Source of the DNA: Brevundimonas sp. LM2
GTDB taxonomy: Bacteria; Pseudomonadota; Alphaproteobacteria; Caulobacterales; Caulobacteraceae
Length of the DNA: 64,000 nucleotides
Direction of reading: 5' to 3'
Assembly: GCF_002002865.1 (NCBI RefSeq)
Contig: NZ_CP019508.1
Coordinates: forward strand, 186,001-250,000
The translations under genes were made by a program, and so were the position numbers. Of this stretch, positions 1 through 8,641 are shown piece by piece. Each line of letters starts with the position of its first letter. The first letter of the stretch is position 1. The notes beneath the pieces are model-generated. The model was not told the origin of the DNA and ran no database searches. It saw only the letters and a list, made by a program, of their open reading frames with translations.

Positions 1-188
1 CTCTGCCCAACATCATGAAGGCCAAGAAGAAGGAGATCGCCATGAAGGCGGTCGCCGACTACGGCGTCGACACGGCCCCGCGCCTGAGCGTGGTCAAGGT
101 CACCGCCCCGCCGACCCGCTCGGCCGGGATCAAGGTCGCCGACGCCGCCGAACTGGTGTCCAAACTCAAGACCGCCGGAGCCCTCTGA
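1..188 (+). CDS. etfB: Electron transfer flavoprotein beta subunit, C-terminal part (5' end outside window)
   Basis: The reading frame is open from the first bases to the TGA at 186-188 and gives the typical EtfB tail, [12 protein letters not shown], followed by a C-terminal arm with S-A-G-I-K-V. EtfB and EtfA form the soluble heterodimer that passes electrons from acyl-CoA and other dehydrogenases to ETF-ubiquinone oxidoreductase. The N-terminal part, including the AMP-binding region, lies outside the window. The stop is one base before the ATG of etfA, so the two are certainly one operon. Confidence 0.93.
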   Translation, partial: LPNIMKAKKKEIAMKAVADYGVDTAPRLSVVKVTAPPTRSAGIKVADAAELVSKLKTAGAL

Positions 189-189
189 C

Positions 190-1119
190 ATGGCCGTTCT
201 CGTCATCGCCGATCACGACGGCGCGTCCGTCCGCGACACCACCCACAAGACCGTGACCGCCGCCCTGGCCCTGTCCTCCGACGTCGACGTCCTGATCGTG
301 GGCCAGGGCGCCCAGGCCGCCGCCGACAGCGCCGCCACCATCGCCGGCGTCCGCAAGGTCCTGCTGGCCGAGAGCGGCGAACTGTCCCACGCCCTGGCCG
401 AGGCCGTCACCGCAACGGTGGTCGGTCTGGCCGACGGCTATGAGGCGATCCTGTCGCCCGCCTCGATGGACGGCAAGAATTTCATGCCGCGCATCGCCGC
501 CAGGCTGGACGTCGCCCCGATCTCGGACATCATCGAGGTCGTCTCGGCCAACACCTTCGTGCGGCCCATCTATGCCGGCAACGCCCTGGAAACGATCCAG
601 TCGTCGGACGCCAAGAAGGTCATCACCGTCCGCCCGACCGCCTTCGCGGCGGCCGCCGAGGGCGGCTCCGCCCCGGTCGAGACCGTCACCGCCAGCGACG
701 CCGGCAAGGCCGCCTTCGTCGGCGAGGAGATGGTCAAGTCCGACCGCCCCGACCTCGGCGCGGCCAAGATCGTCGTCTCCGGCGGTCGCGCCCTGGGCTC
801 GGCCGAGGAGTTCCATGCCGTCATGGATCCCCTGGCCGACCGGCTGGGCGCCGCCGTCGGGGCCAGCCGCGCCGCCGTCGACGCGGGCTATGCGCCCAAC
901 GACTACCAGGTCGGCCAGACCGGCAAGGTCGTCGCCCCGGCCCTCTACATCGCCATCGGCATCTCGGGGGCCATCCAGCACCTGGCCGGGATGAAGGACT
1001 CCAAGATCATCGTCGCCATCAACAAGGACGCCGACGCCCCGATCTTCCAGGTCGCCGACTACGGCATCGTCGGCGACTACAAGACCGTCCTGCCGGAGCT
1101 GATGACCGCCCTGGGCTGA
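190..1119 (+). CDS. etfA: Electron transfer flavoprotein alpha subunit
   Basis: This 309-residue protein is the normal length for EtfA, which binds the FAD of the ETF heterodimer. The N-terminal domain begins [11 protein letters not shown]. The C-terminal FAD domain contains [12 protein letters not shown] and the EtfA signature [16 protein letters not shown] at about residues 250-265, followed by A-I-N-K-D. It starts one base after the etfB stop, so translation is probably coupled. A strong intrinsic terminator follows at 1143-1174 and closes the operon. Confidence 0.97.
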   Translation: MAVLVIADHDGASVRDTTHKTVTAALALSSDVDVLIVGQGAQAAADSAATIAGVRKVLLAESGELSHALAEAVTATVVGLADGYEAILSPASMDGKNFMPRIAARLDVAPISDIIEVVSANTFVRPIYAGNALETIQSSDAKKVITVRPTAFAAAAEGGSAPVETVTASDAGKAAFVGEEMVKSDRPDLGAAKIVVSGGRALGSAEEFHAVMDPLADRLGAAVGASRAAVDAGYAPNDYQVGQTGKVVAPALYIAIGISGAIQHLAGMKDSKIIVAINKDADAPIFQVADYGIVGDYKTVLPELMTALG

Positions 1120-1142
1120 TCCGAACCCGGACCGACGAACAG

Positions 1143-1174
1143 GGGCGCGGTGCCGACAGGTCCGCGCCCTTTTT
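1143..1174 (+). terminator. Rho-independent terminator of etfBA
   Basis: A perfect 8-bp stem GGGCGCGG / CCGCGCCC (1143-1150 with 1162-1169) is followed directly by TTTTT. It lies 23 bases after the etfA stop. Confidence 0.9.
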
Positions 1175-1195
1175 AATGCCCGACACATAGGGCTC

Positions 1196-1226
1196 TTGAT
1201 TCATTTCGACGTTTAGCTAATTGTCG
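1196..1226 (+). promoter_or_regulatory. Promoter and dyad operator of the ArsR gene; predicted leaderless transcript
   Basis: TTGATT (1196-1201) and TAATTG (1218-1223) are separated by 16 bases and would start transcription at about 1230-1231, on the ATG itself. Overlapping the -10 is a 20-base dyad from CGAC (1207-1210) to GTCG (1223-1226), centred on the palindrome TTAGCTAA. No Shine-Dalgarno precedes the ATG. This suggests a leaderless mRNA with autorepression by the encoded regulator. Confidence 0.6.
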
Positions 1227-1230
1227 ATTC

Positions 1231-1527
1231 ATGACCCAGGTCTTCAAGGCTCTTTCCGATCCGACCCGCCGCCGCGTGCTTCAGCTCCTGCGTCAGGGGC
1301 CCATGAGCGCCGGCGACATCGCCGACCGGTTCGACGTCTCCAAGCCCACCATGTCGGCCCATTTTGCCGTGCTGAAGGAGGCTGACCTGGTTCATGCCGA
1401 GAAGGCCGGAAAGTCGGTCCTCTATCACCTGAAGCTCTCGGTGCTCGAAGAGGCGCTGCTGGGCTTCGTCCAATCGTTCGGCCTCGACGCGGACCCGTCG
1501 ACGCCCAAGCCGGAGCCCGCGAAATGA
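1231..1527 (+). CDS. ArsR/SdpR-family winged-helix transcriptional regulator
   Basis: This is a 98-residue protein with the compact ArsR fold. The N-terminal helix V-F-K-A-L-S-D-P-T-R-R-R-V-L is followed by the recognition region DIADRFDVSKPTMSAHFAVL (about 29-48) and a beta wing ending KSVLYHLKLSV. No cysteine-rich metal site is present. The lack of a metal site and the adjacent SdpI-like membrane protein fit the SdpR subgroup of autorepressors. Its stop overlaps the start of the next gene by four bases (ATGA). The dyad at 1207-1226 is its likely operator. Confidence 0.88.
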   Translation: MTQVFKALSDPTRRRVLQLLRQGPMSAGDIADRFDVSKPTMSAHFAVLKEADLVHAEKAGKSVLYHLKLSVLEEALLGFVQSFGLDADPSTPKPEPAK

Positions 1528-1898
1528 ACAGGGACGTGATCAACAGCCTGGCCTGGGGCGGCGGCATCGTCGCCCTCGCCCTCGTCTCGAGCGCGGCGCG
1601 CAATCTCGGCTACATCGACCAGGAGACCACCCTGCGGATCGTCCTGGGCGCCACCGGCCTGATGATCGCCTCGTTCGGCGATCGCATCCCCAAGACCTTC
1701 GTTCGCGGCGAAGGGGCCCGCAAGGCCCAGCGCGTCGCCGCCTGGTCGATGGTGATCAGTGGTCTGGTCTATGCCGGAGCCTTCATCTTCGCGCCGATCG
1801 CGACCGCGGTGGTGGTCGGCTGCGGGGCGGTGATCCTCGGGATGGCCGTCACCTTCGCCTACTGCCTGTCGCTGCGCGGCAGGGCCAGGGCTGCCTGA
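1524..1898 (+). CDS. Small SdpI-like integral membrane protein
   Basis: The 124 residues form about four hydrophobic segments (near 10-25, 36-54, 70-90 and 93-113). A central FGDRIPKTF motif resembles the G-N/D-x-x-P-K motif of SdpI-family proteins. It is translationally coupled to the upstream ArsR/SdpR-type regulator by an ATGA overlap. In Bacillus the SdpR/SdpI pair senses a toxin and gives immunity; in Caulobacterales the role is not known. The family call rests on this motif and the gene pairing, so it is tentative. Confidence 0.6.
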   Translation: MNRDVINSLAWGGGIVALALVSSAARNLGYIDQETTLRIVLGATGLMIASFGDRIPKTFVRGEGARKAQRVAAWSMVISGLVYAGAFIFAPIATAVVVGCGAVILGMAVTFAYCLSLRGRARAA

Positions 1899-1906
1899 CG
1901 CGGGCG

Positions 1907-2185
1907 ATGGGTCGCCTTGCCGTCAAACTGACGCCCGGGGCCTCGGCCGACCGGATCGACGGCTGGGGGGTCGACCCCGAGGGACGGCCGGTCCTCCAGG
2001 TCCGCGTGCGCGCCCGTCCGGTCGAGGGCGAGGCCAATGCCGCCCTGATCCTGTTGCTGGCGAAATCACTCGGGGTCTCTCGGTCCTCGGTGTCCCTGGC
2101 GCGCGGCGGGCAGTCGCGTCTGAAGCGGTTGGACGTCGAGGGGCTGGATGACGCGGCGCTTCGGGCCCGTCTTACCGATCGGTAA
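1907..2185 (+). CDS. DUF167 (YggU-like) family protein
   Basis: The 92-residue protein has the DUF167 pattern: LAVKLTPGASADRIDGW at the start, then L-Q-V-R-V-R-A-R-P-V-E-G-E-A-N-A-A-L, and K-S-L-G-V-S-R-S-S-V-S-L-A-R-G-G-Q-S-R-L-K. The family has a small alpha/beta fold and no established activity. The ATG is eight bases after the preceding stop, so it may be co-transcribed with the ArsR/SdpI pair. Confidence 0.88.
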   Translation: MGRLAVKLTPGASADRIDGWGVDPEGRPVLQVRVRARPVEGEANAALILLLAKSLGVSRSSVSLARGGQSRLKRLDVEGLDDAALRARLTDR

Positions 2186-2196
2186 TGTTTGCGCCT

Positions 2197-2225
2197 TTGA
2201 CGCCGTGTCTCCAAAGCTTTGTAAT
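2197..2225 (+). promoter_or_regulatory. Sigma70-type promoter of the amidohydrolase operon
   Basis: TTGACG (2197-2202) and TGTAAT (2220-2225) are spaced by exactly 17 bases. They lie about 50 bases before the ATG at 2277, just after the DUF167 stop. Confidence 0.6.
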
Positions 2226-2276
2226 CCCGCCCAGTCCAGGCCCTCTGCGTCCCAGTGCAGTAGATTAGAGTACTCC

Positions 2277-3770
2277 ATGATCCGTCACGCCTTGCGGGGC
2301 CCCAGCCTCGCCGTTTTCGCCTGCGCGATCGCGCTCCCCATGGTTCTCGCGGCCTGCGCCACCACCGACACCGGCGAGACCCCGGCCGGCCCCGGCAAGA
2401 CGGAGGCCGCCGACAAGACCCTGTCCACCGGTCTCGACTATTCGACCAACCCCGACCCCTATCCCTCGACCTATCAACCTCTGCCGCGCGACAATATCGC
2501 CATCGTCGGCGGCACCGTCCTGACCGGCACCGACCGGCGGATCGAGGCCGGGGTGGTCCTGGTCGCGGACGGCAAGGTCGAGGCGGTCGGCCCGGCCTCG
2601 ACCCCCGTGCCCGCCGGCTACCGCGTCGTCGACGCCCGGGGCCGGTTCGTCACCCCCGGCATCATCGACGTCCACAGCCACCTGGGCGTCTATCCCTCGC
2701 CCGGCGTCAGCGGCATGAGCGACGGCAATGAGGCCACCAGCCCGAACACTGCCCAGGTCTGGGCCGAGCACTCCCTGTGGCCCCAGGACCCCGGCTTCAA
2801 CACCGCCCGGGCCGGCGGCGTCACCACCCTCCAGATCCTCCCCGGCTCGGCCAATCTGTTCGGCGGCCGCGGCGTCACCGTCCGCAACATCCCGTCCATC
2901 ACCATGCAGGGGATGAAGTTCCCGGGCGCCCCCTACGGCGTCAAGATGGCCTGCGGCGAGAACCCCAGCCGCGTCTACGGCGGCCGCAACCAGTCGCCGG
3001 CCACCGGCATGGGCAATGTCGCCGGCTATCGCGCCGCCTTCATCGCCGCCCGCGAGTACAAGGCCAAATGGGACACGTGGCGCGAGGACGGCGAGGGCTC
3101 GCCGCCGACCCGCAACCTCCAGAACGAGACCCTGGCCGGGGTGCTGGACGGGTCGATCCTGGTCCAGAACCACTGCTACCGCGCCGATGAGATGGCCGTG
3201 ATGCTCGATATCGCCGAGGAGTTCGGCTACCGCGTCACCGCCTTCCACCACGCCATCGAGGCCTACAAACTGGCGCCGCAACTGGCCGCCGCCGGGGTCT
3301 GCGCCGACATGTGGACCGGCTGGTGGGGCTTCAAGATGGAGGCCCTGGACGCGGTCGAGGAGAACGCCGCCCTGGTCGACGCCCAGCCCGGCTCCTGCGC
3401 CGTGATCCACTCCGACGACGCCGAACTGACCCAGCGCCTGAACCAGGAGGCCGCCGCCGCCCTGGCCGCCGGCCGCCGCGCCGGCATGAATATTTCGGAA
3501 GAGCGGGCCATCGGCTGGATCACCTCCAACGCCGCCCGCTCGATCGGCATCGCCGACCAGACCGGCTCGCTGGAGCCCGGCAAGCGCGGCGACGTGGTGA
3601 TCTGGAGCGCCAATCCCTTCAGCGTCTATGCCCGCGCCGATCAGGTCTTCGTCGACGGGGCCCTCAGCTTCGACCGTTTCGACCCCCGCTATCAGCCCCA
3701 GTCCGATTTCGAACTGGGCCAGCCCGGCTATGGCCTGTCGGCCGCCACCGTCGCCGCAGGAGCCCGCTGA
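2277..3770 (+). CDS. Amidohydrolase-superfamily lipoprotein
   Basis: The chosen start gives a lipoprotein signal with lipobox L-A-A-C at about residues 21-24, so a 497-residue envelope lipoprotein is expected; upstream in-frame starts would bury this signal. The body has the imidazolonepropionase/dihydroorotase-like layout. It has a beta domain (IVGGTVLTGTDRRIEAGVV), the metal motif D-V-H-S-H-L-G, then G-V-T-T-L-Q-I-L-P-G-S-A-N, FHHAIEAYK, the C-terminal H-S-D-D and the N-A-A-R-S-I-G-I motif. Substrate unknown; such proteins are often annotated as Xaa-Pro dipeptidase-like or cyclic imide hydrolases. It overlaps the next gene by one base. Confidence 0.88.
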   Translation: MIRHALRGPSLAVFACAIALPMVLAACATTDTGETPAGPGKTEAADKTLSTGLDYSTNPDPYPSTYQPLPRDNIAIVGGTVLTGTDRRIEAGVVLVADGKVEAVGPASTPVPAGYRVVDARGRFVTPGIIDVHSHLGVYPSPGVSGMSDGNEATSPNTAQVWAEHSLWPQDPGFNTARAGGVTTLQILPGSANLFGGRGVTVRNIPSITMQGMKFPGAPYGVKMACGENPSRVYGGRNQSPATGMGNVAGYRAAFIAAREYKAKWDTWREDGEGSPPTRNLQNETLAGVLDGSILVQNHCYRADEMAVMLDIAEEFGYRVTAFHHAIEAYKLAPQLAAAGVCADMWTGWWGFKMEALDAVEENAALVDAQPGSCAVIHSDDAELTQRLNQEAAAALAAGRRAGMNISEERAIGWITSNAARSIGIADQTGSLEPGKRGDVVIWSANPFSVYARADQVFVDGALSFDRFDPRYQPQSDFELGQPGYGLSAATVAAGAR

Positions 3771-5125
3771 TGCGCCGTCTCGCCCTGATCTCGCTCGCGG
3801 CCCTCGCCGCGTCCGCCCTTCCCGCAATGGCCCAGGAGCTCACCGCCATCACGGGCGGTCGGGTCCTGACCGGCACCTCCGTCATCGAGAACGGGACGGT
3901 GGTGATCCAGAACGGCCGCATCGTCTCGGTCGGCACCGGAGCCGCCCCGTCCGGGGCCCGGGTCATCGACGCCACCGGCCAGGTCGTCGCCCCCGGCTTC
4001 GTCGCCGTGGATTCCGGCCTGGGCCTGACCGAGATCTCCTCGGTCGGCGGGTCGGAGGACCAGTCGAACGGGGCCAACACCATCTCGGCCTCCTTCGACG
4101 TCAGCTACGGCCTCGACCCCTGGTCGATCGCCCTCCCCGTAGCGCGACTGGGCGGGATCACCCGCGCCATCGTCGTGCCGAACCATCCGGGCGGGTCCGG
4201 CGGCCACCAGCATCAGGACGACAGCGACTTCGCCGGCGCGGGCGAGGGCGGCTATCAGACGCCGGGCCTGTTCGCCGGCACCGCCTCGGTCATCCATCTG
4301 GCGGCCGGGACCGACATCCTGGTCCAGCCGCGCGTGGCCATGGTCGCCCCCTTCGGCGAGGCCGGGGCCGGCGTCGCCGGCGGGGCGCGCGGAGCCACCT
4401 TCACCCTGTTCAAGGAGACCCTGGCCGAGGTCCGCCTGTATGCCCGCAACAAGGCCGCCTACGACCGGGCGGCCCTGCGCGACCTGTCGGTCTCGCGCGC
4501 CGATCTGGAGGCCCTGATCCCCGTCGCCGACGGCACCCTGCCGCTCATCGTCACGGTCCACCGCGCCGCCGACATCCAGCAGGTCCTGCGCCTGGCCCGC
4601 GAGGAGGGGATCAAGCTGATCCTCGACGGGGCCGAGGAGGGCTGGCTGGTCGCCGCCGACATCGCCGCGGCCGACGTGCCCGTGCTTCTGAACCCGATCT
4701 CCAACCTGCCCTCCAATCTGGAGATGCGGGCGGCAAGGATGGAGAACGCCGCCGCCCTCAACGCCGCCGGGGTGGTCATCGCCATCAAGGGCAATGAGGG
4801 TTCGGTCCACCGCGCCCGCGAGGCTCGCTACAACGCCGGCAACGCGGTCTCGCACGGCCTGCCGTTCGAGGCGGCGATCGCCGCCCTGACGGTCAACCCG
4901 GCCCGCATCTTCGGCATGGGCGGCCGCTTCGGCGAGCTGCGCGCCGGGGCCGCCGCCGACGTCGTGGTCTGGTCCGGCGACCCGCTGGAGCCCCTGTCCT
5001 CGGTTACGGCGGAGTTCATCAACGGCCAGGAACAGTCCCTGACCAGCCGCCAGATCCTGCTCCGCGACCGCTACCGCAACGGCGGCCGCTCGGAGGGCGG
5101 GATGCCGCTTGCCTACGGGAACTGA
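3770..5125 (+). CDS. Exported amidohydrolase-like protein lacking the canonical metal motifs
   Basis: This 451-residue protein begins with a Sec signal peptide (MRRLALISLAALAASALPAMAQ). It keeps the outer beta domain (ITGGRVLTGTSVIENGTVV) and the late motif TVNPARIFGMGGRFGELRAG of the amidohydrolase fold. The HxH at the end of strand one is replaced by A-V-D-S-G-L-G, and the C-terminal metal Asp region reads KGNEGSVH. It starts on the last base of the upstream stop (TGATG), so the two are coupled. It may be a non-catalytic or differently metallated partner of the upstream lipoprotein; that is inference. Confidence 0.85.
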   Translation: MRRLALISLAALAASALPAMAQELTAITGGRVLTGTSVIENGTVVIQNGRIVSVGTGAAPSGARVIDATGQVVAPGFVAVDSGLGLTEISSVGGSEDQSNGANTISASFDVSYGLDPWSIALPVARLGGITRAIVVPNHPGGSGGHQHQDDSDFAGAGEGGYQTPGLFAGTASVIHLAAGTDILVQPRVAMVAPFGEAGAGVAGGARGATFTLFKETLAEVRLYARNKAAYDRAALRDLSVSRADLEALIPVADGTLPLIVTVHRAADIQQVLRLAREEGIKLILDGAEEGWLVAADIAAADVPVLLNPISNLPSNLEMRAARMENAAALNAAGVVIAIKGNEGSVHRAREARYNAGNAVSHGLPFEAAIAALTVNPARIFGMGGRFGELRAGAAADVVVWSGDPLEPLSSVTAEFINGQEQSLTSRQILLRDRYRNGGRSEGGMPLAYGN

Positions 5126-5134
5126 GCACGCGCG

Positions 5135-5341
5135 TCTCCCTCCCCCTCGGGGGCATGAACGCGATCGTATGCGATCGCGTTCATATGGCTGAGCGAAGCG
5201 AAGCCGGGTGGGGACGGCAAGGCAAGGCCGCACAGACCTGTGTCCGTATCACCGGCCCTTCCCACCCCGTCCTCGCTGCGCGATGACGTATGAAGGTGAT
5301 CGTATACGATCACCTTCATGTCCCCCGAGGGGGAGGGAGAG
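5135..5341. repeat. Hairpin-ended intergenic element E1 (207 bp)
   Basis: This element fills most of the 325-base gap between the amidohydrolase and obgE. The outer arms TCTCCCTCCCCCTCGGGGG and CCCCCGAGGGGGAGGGAGA are inverted copies, and each arm is itself a hairpin. Just inside each arm is a 30-base palindrome. The right one (5290-5319) is perfect. The left one (5155-5184) has two central mismatches and a different sequence. The core (CCGGGTGGGG ... CACCGGCC ... TTCCCACCCCGTC) recurs in the element at 58821-58976. The rest of the gap, 5342-5450, holds no gene that I can see. Confidence 0.85.
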
Positions 5342-5387
5342 GTCTGTCTGACACCCGCCTGTAAATCGCCGCTCTCTTCGCCTATAG

Positions 5388-6503
<1,116 letters not shown>

Positions 6504-6553
6504 ACCGGGAACCGCATCGGCCGCCGACCGCTCCCTGACCGCAAGGAGCCATT

Positions 6554-6802
6554 ATGACCGACAGAGACCAGACCGAGGGCCGCGAGAAGAACGGCGCCAT
6601 CCCCGGCGGCAAGCCCGAGGCCTCGACCTCGAAGGAGGCCGTCGAACGCACCGGGCGGCAGGGCCGCGAGAACGCAGGCCCCGACGGCCCTGATCCCACC
6701 GTGGTCGGCGACACCTTCAAGAAGGCTCCCGCGCCGAGCGCGCCGATCGACGAACCCGCTTCGGCCTCGACCGACACGCCGAAGGACACCCTCGCCGGCT
6801 GA
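6554..6802 (+). CDS. Small hydrophilic hypothetical protein
   Basis: This 82-residue protein is rich in Asp, Glu, Lys, Thr and Pro. It has no hydrophobic segment, no cysteine and low complexity, so it is probably intrinsically disordered. The ATG has a plausible ribosome site (AAGGAG at 6543-6548). It lies between obgE and nadD. I recognise no family; an undersized stress or linker protein is possible. Codon bias is like that of its neighbours, which supports real coding. Confidence 0.6.
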   Translation: MTDRDQTEGREKNGAIPGGKPEASTSKEAVERTGRQGRENAGPDGPDPTVVGDTFKKAPAPSAPIDEPASASTDTPKDTLAG

Positions 6803-6882
6803 GCGCGACGCGAAGGGCGACAGCCGACCGGTCCCGTGTTAGCGCACGGCTGAGCATAAGCCGTCCACGAGCGCGAACCGTC

Positions 6883-7536
6883 TTGTCCTTCTTCCACGCC
6901 GGTCCCGCGCCCCAGGCCAGCGGCCCCCGTCCGGGGGCGCTGCGGGACGGGCTGGGCCTGAGCCCAGGGATGCGGGTCGGCCTGTTCGGCGGCTCGTTCA
7001 ACCCGGCCCACGACGGCCACGCCCATGTCGCCGAGACCGCCCTGCAGCGGCTGGACCTGGACCGCGTGGTCTGGCTGGTCTCGCCCCAGAACCCGCTCAA
7101 GGACAGCCGCCAGACCGCCCCCCTGGCCGACCGCATGGCCTCGGCGCGCGACCGGGCCCACGGGCCCCGGATGATCGTTTCGGATTTCGAGACCCGGGTC
7201 GGCACGCGCTGGACGGTCGACACCCTGCGAGCCCTGCAGCGGCGGCACCCGGGCGTGAAGTTCGTCTGGCTGATGGGGTCGGACAATCTGGAGACCTTCC
7301 ACCGCTGGCGCGGCTGGACCGACATCATGCGGATGATGCCGGTGGCCGTGGTCGCCCGCCCGGGCAGCCTGCTGGAAAGCCGCTCCGCCCCCGCCGCGCG
7401 ACGCTTCGCCGGCCACCGCGTCTCGTCGCGCGAGGCCCGCCTGCTGCCCCTGATGACCGCCCCCGCCTGGACCTATCTGCGCGCGCCTTTGAACCCCAGT
7501 TCGTCGACGGCGCTGCGCGCCAAAGCCCACGGGTGA
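6883..7536 (+). CDS. nadD: Nicotinate-nucleotide adenylyltransferase
   Basis: NadD makes deamido-NAD from NaMN and ATP. The nucleotidyltransferase motif GLFGGSFNPAHDGHAHVA begins about 32 residues into the reading frame. The other family motifs follow: WLVSPQNPLK, the M-G-S-D-N-L-E-T-F-H-R-W-R-G-W motif, and a C-terminal S-S-T-A-L-R-A. The start is uncertain. A TTG at 6883 gives 217 residues with a short N-terminal extension; the ATG at 6970 would begin directly at MRVGLFGG. The gene lies 15 bases before rsfS. Confidence 0.93.
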   Translation: MSFFHAGPAPQASGPRPGALRDGLGLSPGMRVGLFGGSFNPAHDGHAHVAETALQRLDLDRVVWLVSPQNPLKDSRQTAPLADRMASARDRAHGPRMIVSDFETRVGTRWTVDTLRALQRRHPGVKFVWLMGSDNLETFHRWRGWTDIMRMMPVAVVARPGSLLESRSAPAARRFAGHRVSSREARLLPLMTAPAWTYLRAPLNPSSSTALRAKAHG

Positions 7537-7551
7537 CCAATCGGGCTGGAT

Positions 7552-8169
7552 ATGCTAGAGAGCGTCTTTAGTGAACCCGCCCGGAGCCTTCCGCTGACCC
7601 CCTCGCCCGCGCACGACGCGCAAGACCATCCCATCAAGGATGAGGCCGTTTCGAACACGGCCCACGAAACCGATCCGATCGAACCCCTCCACGCCGAGGA
7701 CGGCGAAGACGGTTCGGACGACGACCTTTCCGACGACTCCGCCGCCGACTTCCCGCTGTTCAACGCGGATGCCGACGACGCCGACGACGCCTCGAACTTC
7801 GACCGCCAGGGCGTGGTGCCGACCGGCTCCAACGCGCTGGAGACCGCCCTGCTGTCCAAGCTGGACGAGGACAAGGCCCAGGACATCGTCCTGATCGACC
7901 TGAAGGGCAAGTCGCCCATGGCCGACACCATGATCGTGGCCTCGGGCCGGTCGCACCGCCACGTCGGCGCCCTCGCCGACCACCTGCTGCGCACGCTGAA
8001 GGAACAGGGCCTGGGTCGCGCCAAGGTCGAGGGCCTGCCGCACTGCGACTGGGTGCTGATCGACGCCGGCGACGTCATCGTCCACCTGTTCCGGCCCGAG
8101 GTGCGGATGTTCTACAACATCGAGAAGATCTGGGCCGTCGACAGCGCCCACCGCACGGCGAACGCCTGA
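7552..8169 (+). CDS. rsfS: Ribosome silencing factor with long acidic N-terminal extension
   Basis: The C-terminal ~115 residues match RsfS/Iojap. They include A-Q-D-I-V-L-I-D-L-K-G-K-S-P-M-A-D, M-I-V-A-S-G-R-S, then KVEGLPHCDWVLIDAGDVIVHLF. RsfS binds uL14 and blocks subunit joining when nutrients are scarce. From the ATG at 7552 there is an extra N-terminal stretch of about 90 residues, very rich in Asp and Glu, that the family usually lacks. I see no better start near the core apart from internal GTG codons, so either this is a true acidic extension or translation starts later. Confidence 0.88.
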   Translation: MLESVFSEPARSLPLTPSPAHDAQDHPIKDEAVSNTAHETDPIEPLHAEDGEDGSDDDLSDDSAADFPLFNADADDADDASNFDRQGVVPTGSNALETALLSKLDEDKAQDIVLIDLKGKSPMADTMIVASGRSHRHVGALADHLLRTLKEQGLGRAKVEGLPHCDWVLIDAGDVIVHLFRPEVRMFYNIEKIWAVDSAHRTANA

Positions 8170-8176
8170 TCCACCC

Positions 8177-8641
8177 ATGAGGCTGGCCATCGCCGCCATC
8201 GGCAAGCCGGGGCGCGGGCCCGAGGCCAGCCTCGCCGCCGACTATGCCGCCCGCGCCAGCGCCGCGGGTCGCGTCCTGGGCCTCGGCCCGCTGGAGCTGA
8301 TCGACCTCGATCCCAGGAAGCCCGGCAAGGCCCCGGAGGCCGAGCTGATTTTGGCCGCCGCCGAAGGCGCCCACCTGATCGCCTGCGACGAGCGGGGCAG
8401 GACCTATCCCAGCCGCGCCTTCGCCGACCACATCGCCACCCTGCGCGACCGCGGCGAGCGGCGGCTGGTGTTCGCCATCGGCGGGGCGGACGGGCTGGAC
8501 GCCTCGGTCCTGGCCGCCGCCGGATCGACCCTGGCCTTCGGGCCCCAGACCTGGCCCCACGCCCTGGCCCGGGCGATGCTGGCCGAACAGCTGTACCGGG
8601 CGGTGACGATCTTGGCCGGATCACCCTATCATCGCGACTGA
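8177..8641 (+). CDS. rlmH: 23S rRNA (pseudouridine1915-N3)-methyltransferase
   Basis: The 154-residue length fits RlmH, a SPOUT methyltransferase modifying helix 69 of 23S rRNA. The cofactor knot is visible: LIACDERGRTYPSRAFADH near residue 70, VFAIGGADGLDASVLAAA near 100, and a C-terminal A-E-Q-L-Y-R-A-V-T-I-L-A-G-S-P-Y-H-R-D, the conserved family tail. It starts seven bases after rsfS, its usual neighbour, and its TGA shares a base with the ATG of the envC-like gene. Confidence 0.96.
   Translation: MRLAIAAIGKPGRGPEASLAADYAARASAAGRVLGLGPLELIDLDPRKPGKAPEAELILAAAEGAHLIACDERGRTYPSRAFADHIATLRDRGERRLVFAIGGADGLDASVLAAAGSTLAFGPQTWPHALARAMLAEQLYRAVTILAGSPYHRD

Noticed and set aside
2265..3827. Minus-strand open frame opposite the amidohydrolase lipoprotein
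   Set aside because: The plus strand has a lipobox and enzyme motifs. The antisense product is a Gly/Ala/Asp-rich shadow.
3664..4083. Short minus-strand frame rich in Arg/Pro opposite the second amidohydrolase
   Set aside because: No start signal and a composition typical of reverse-strand shadows in GC-rich DNA.
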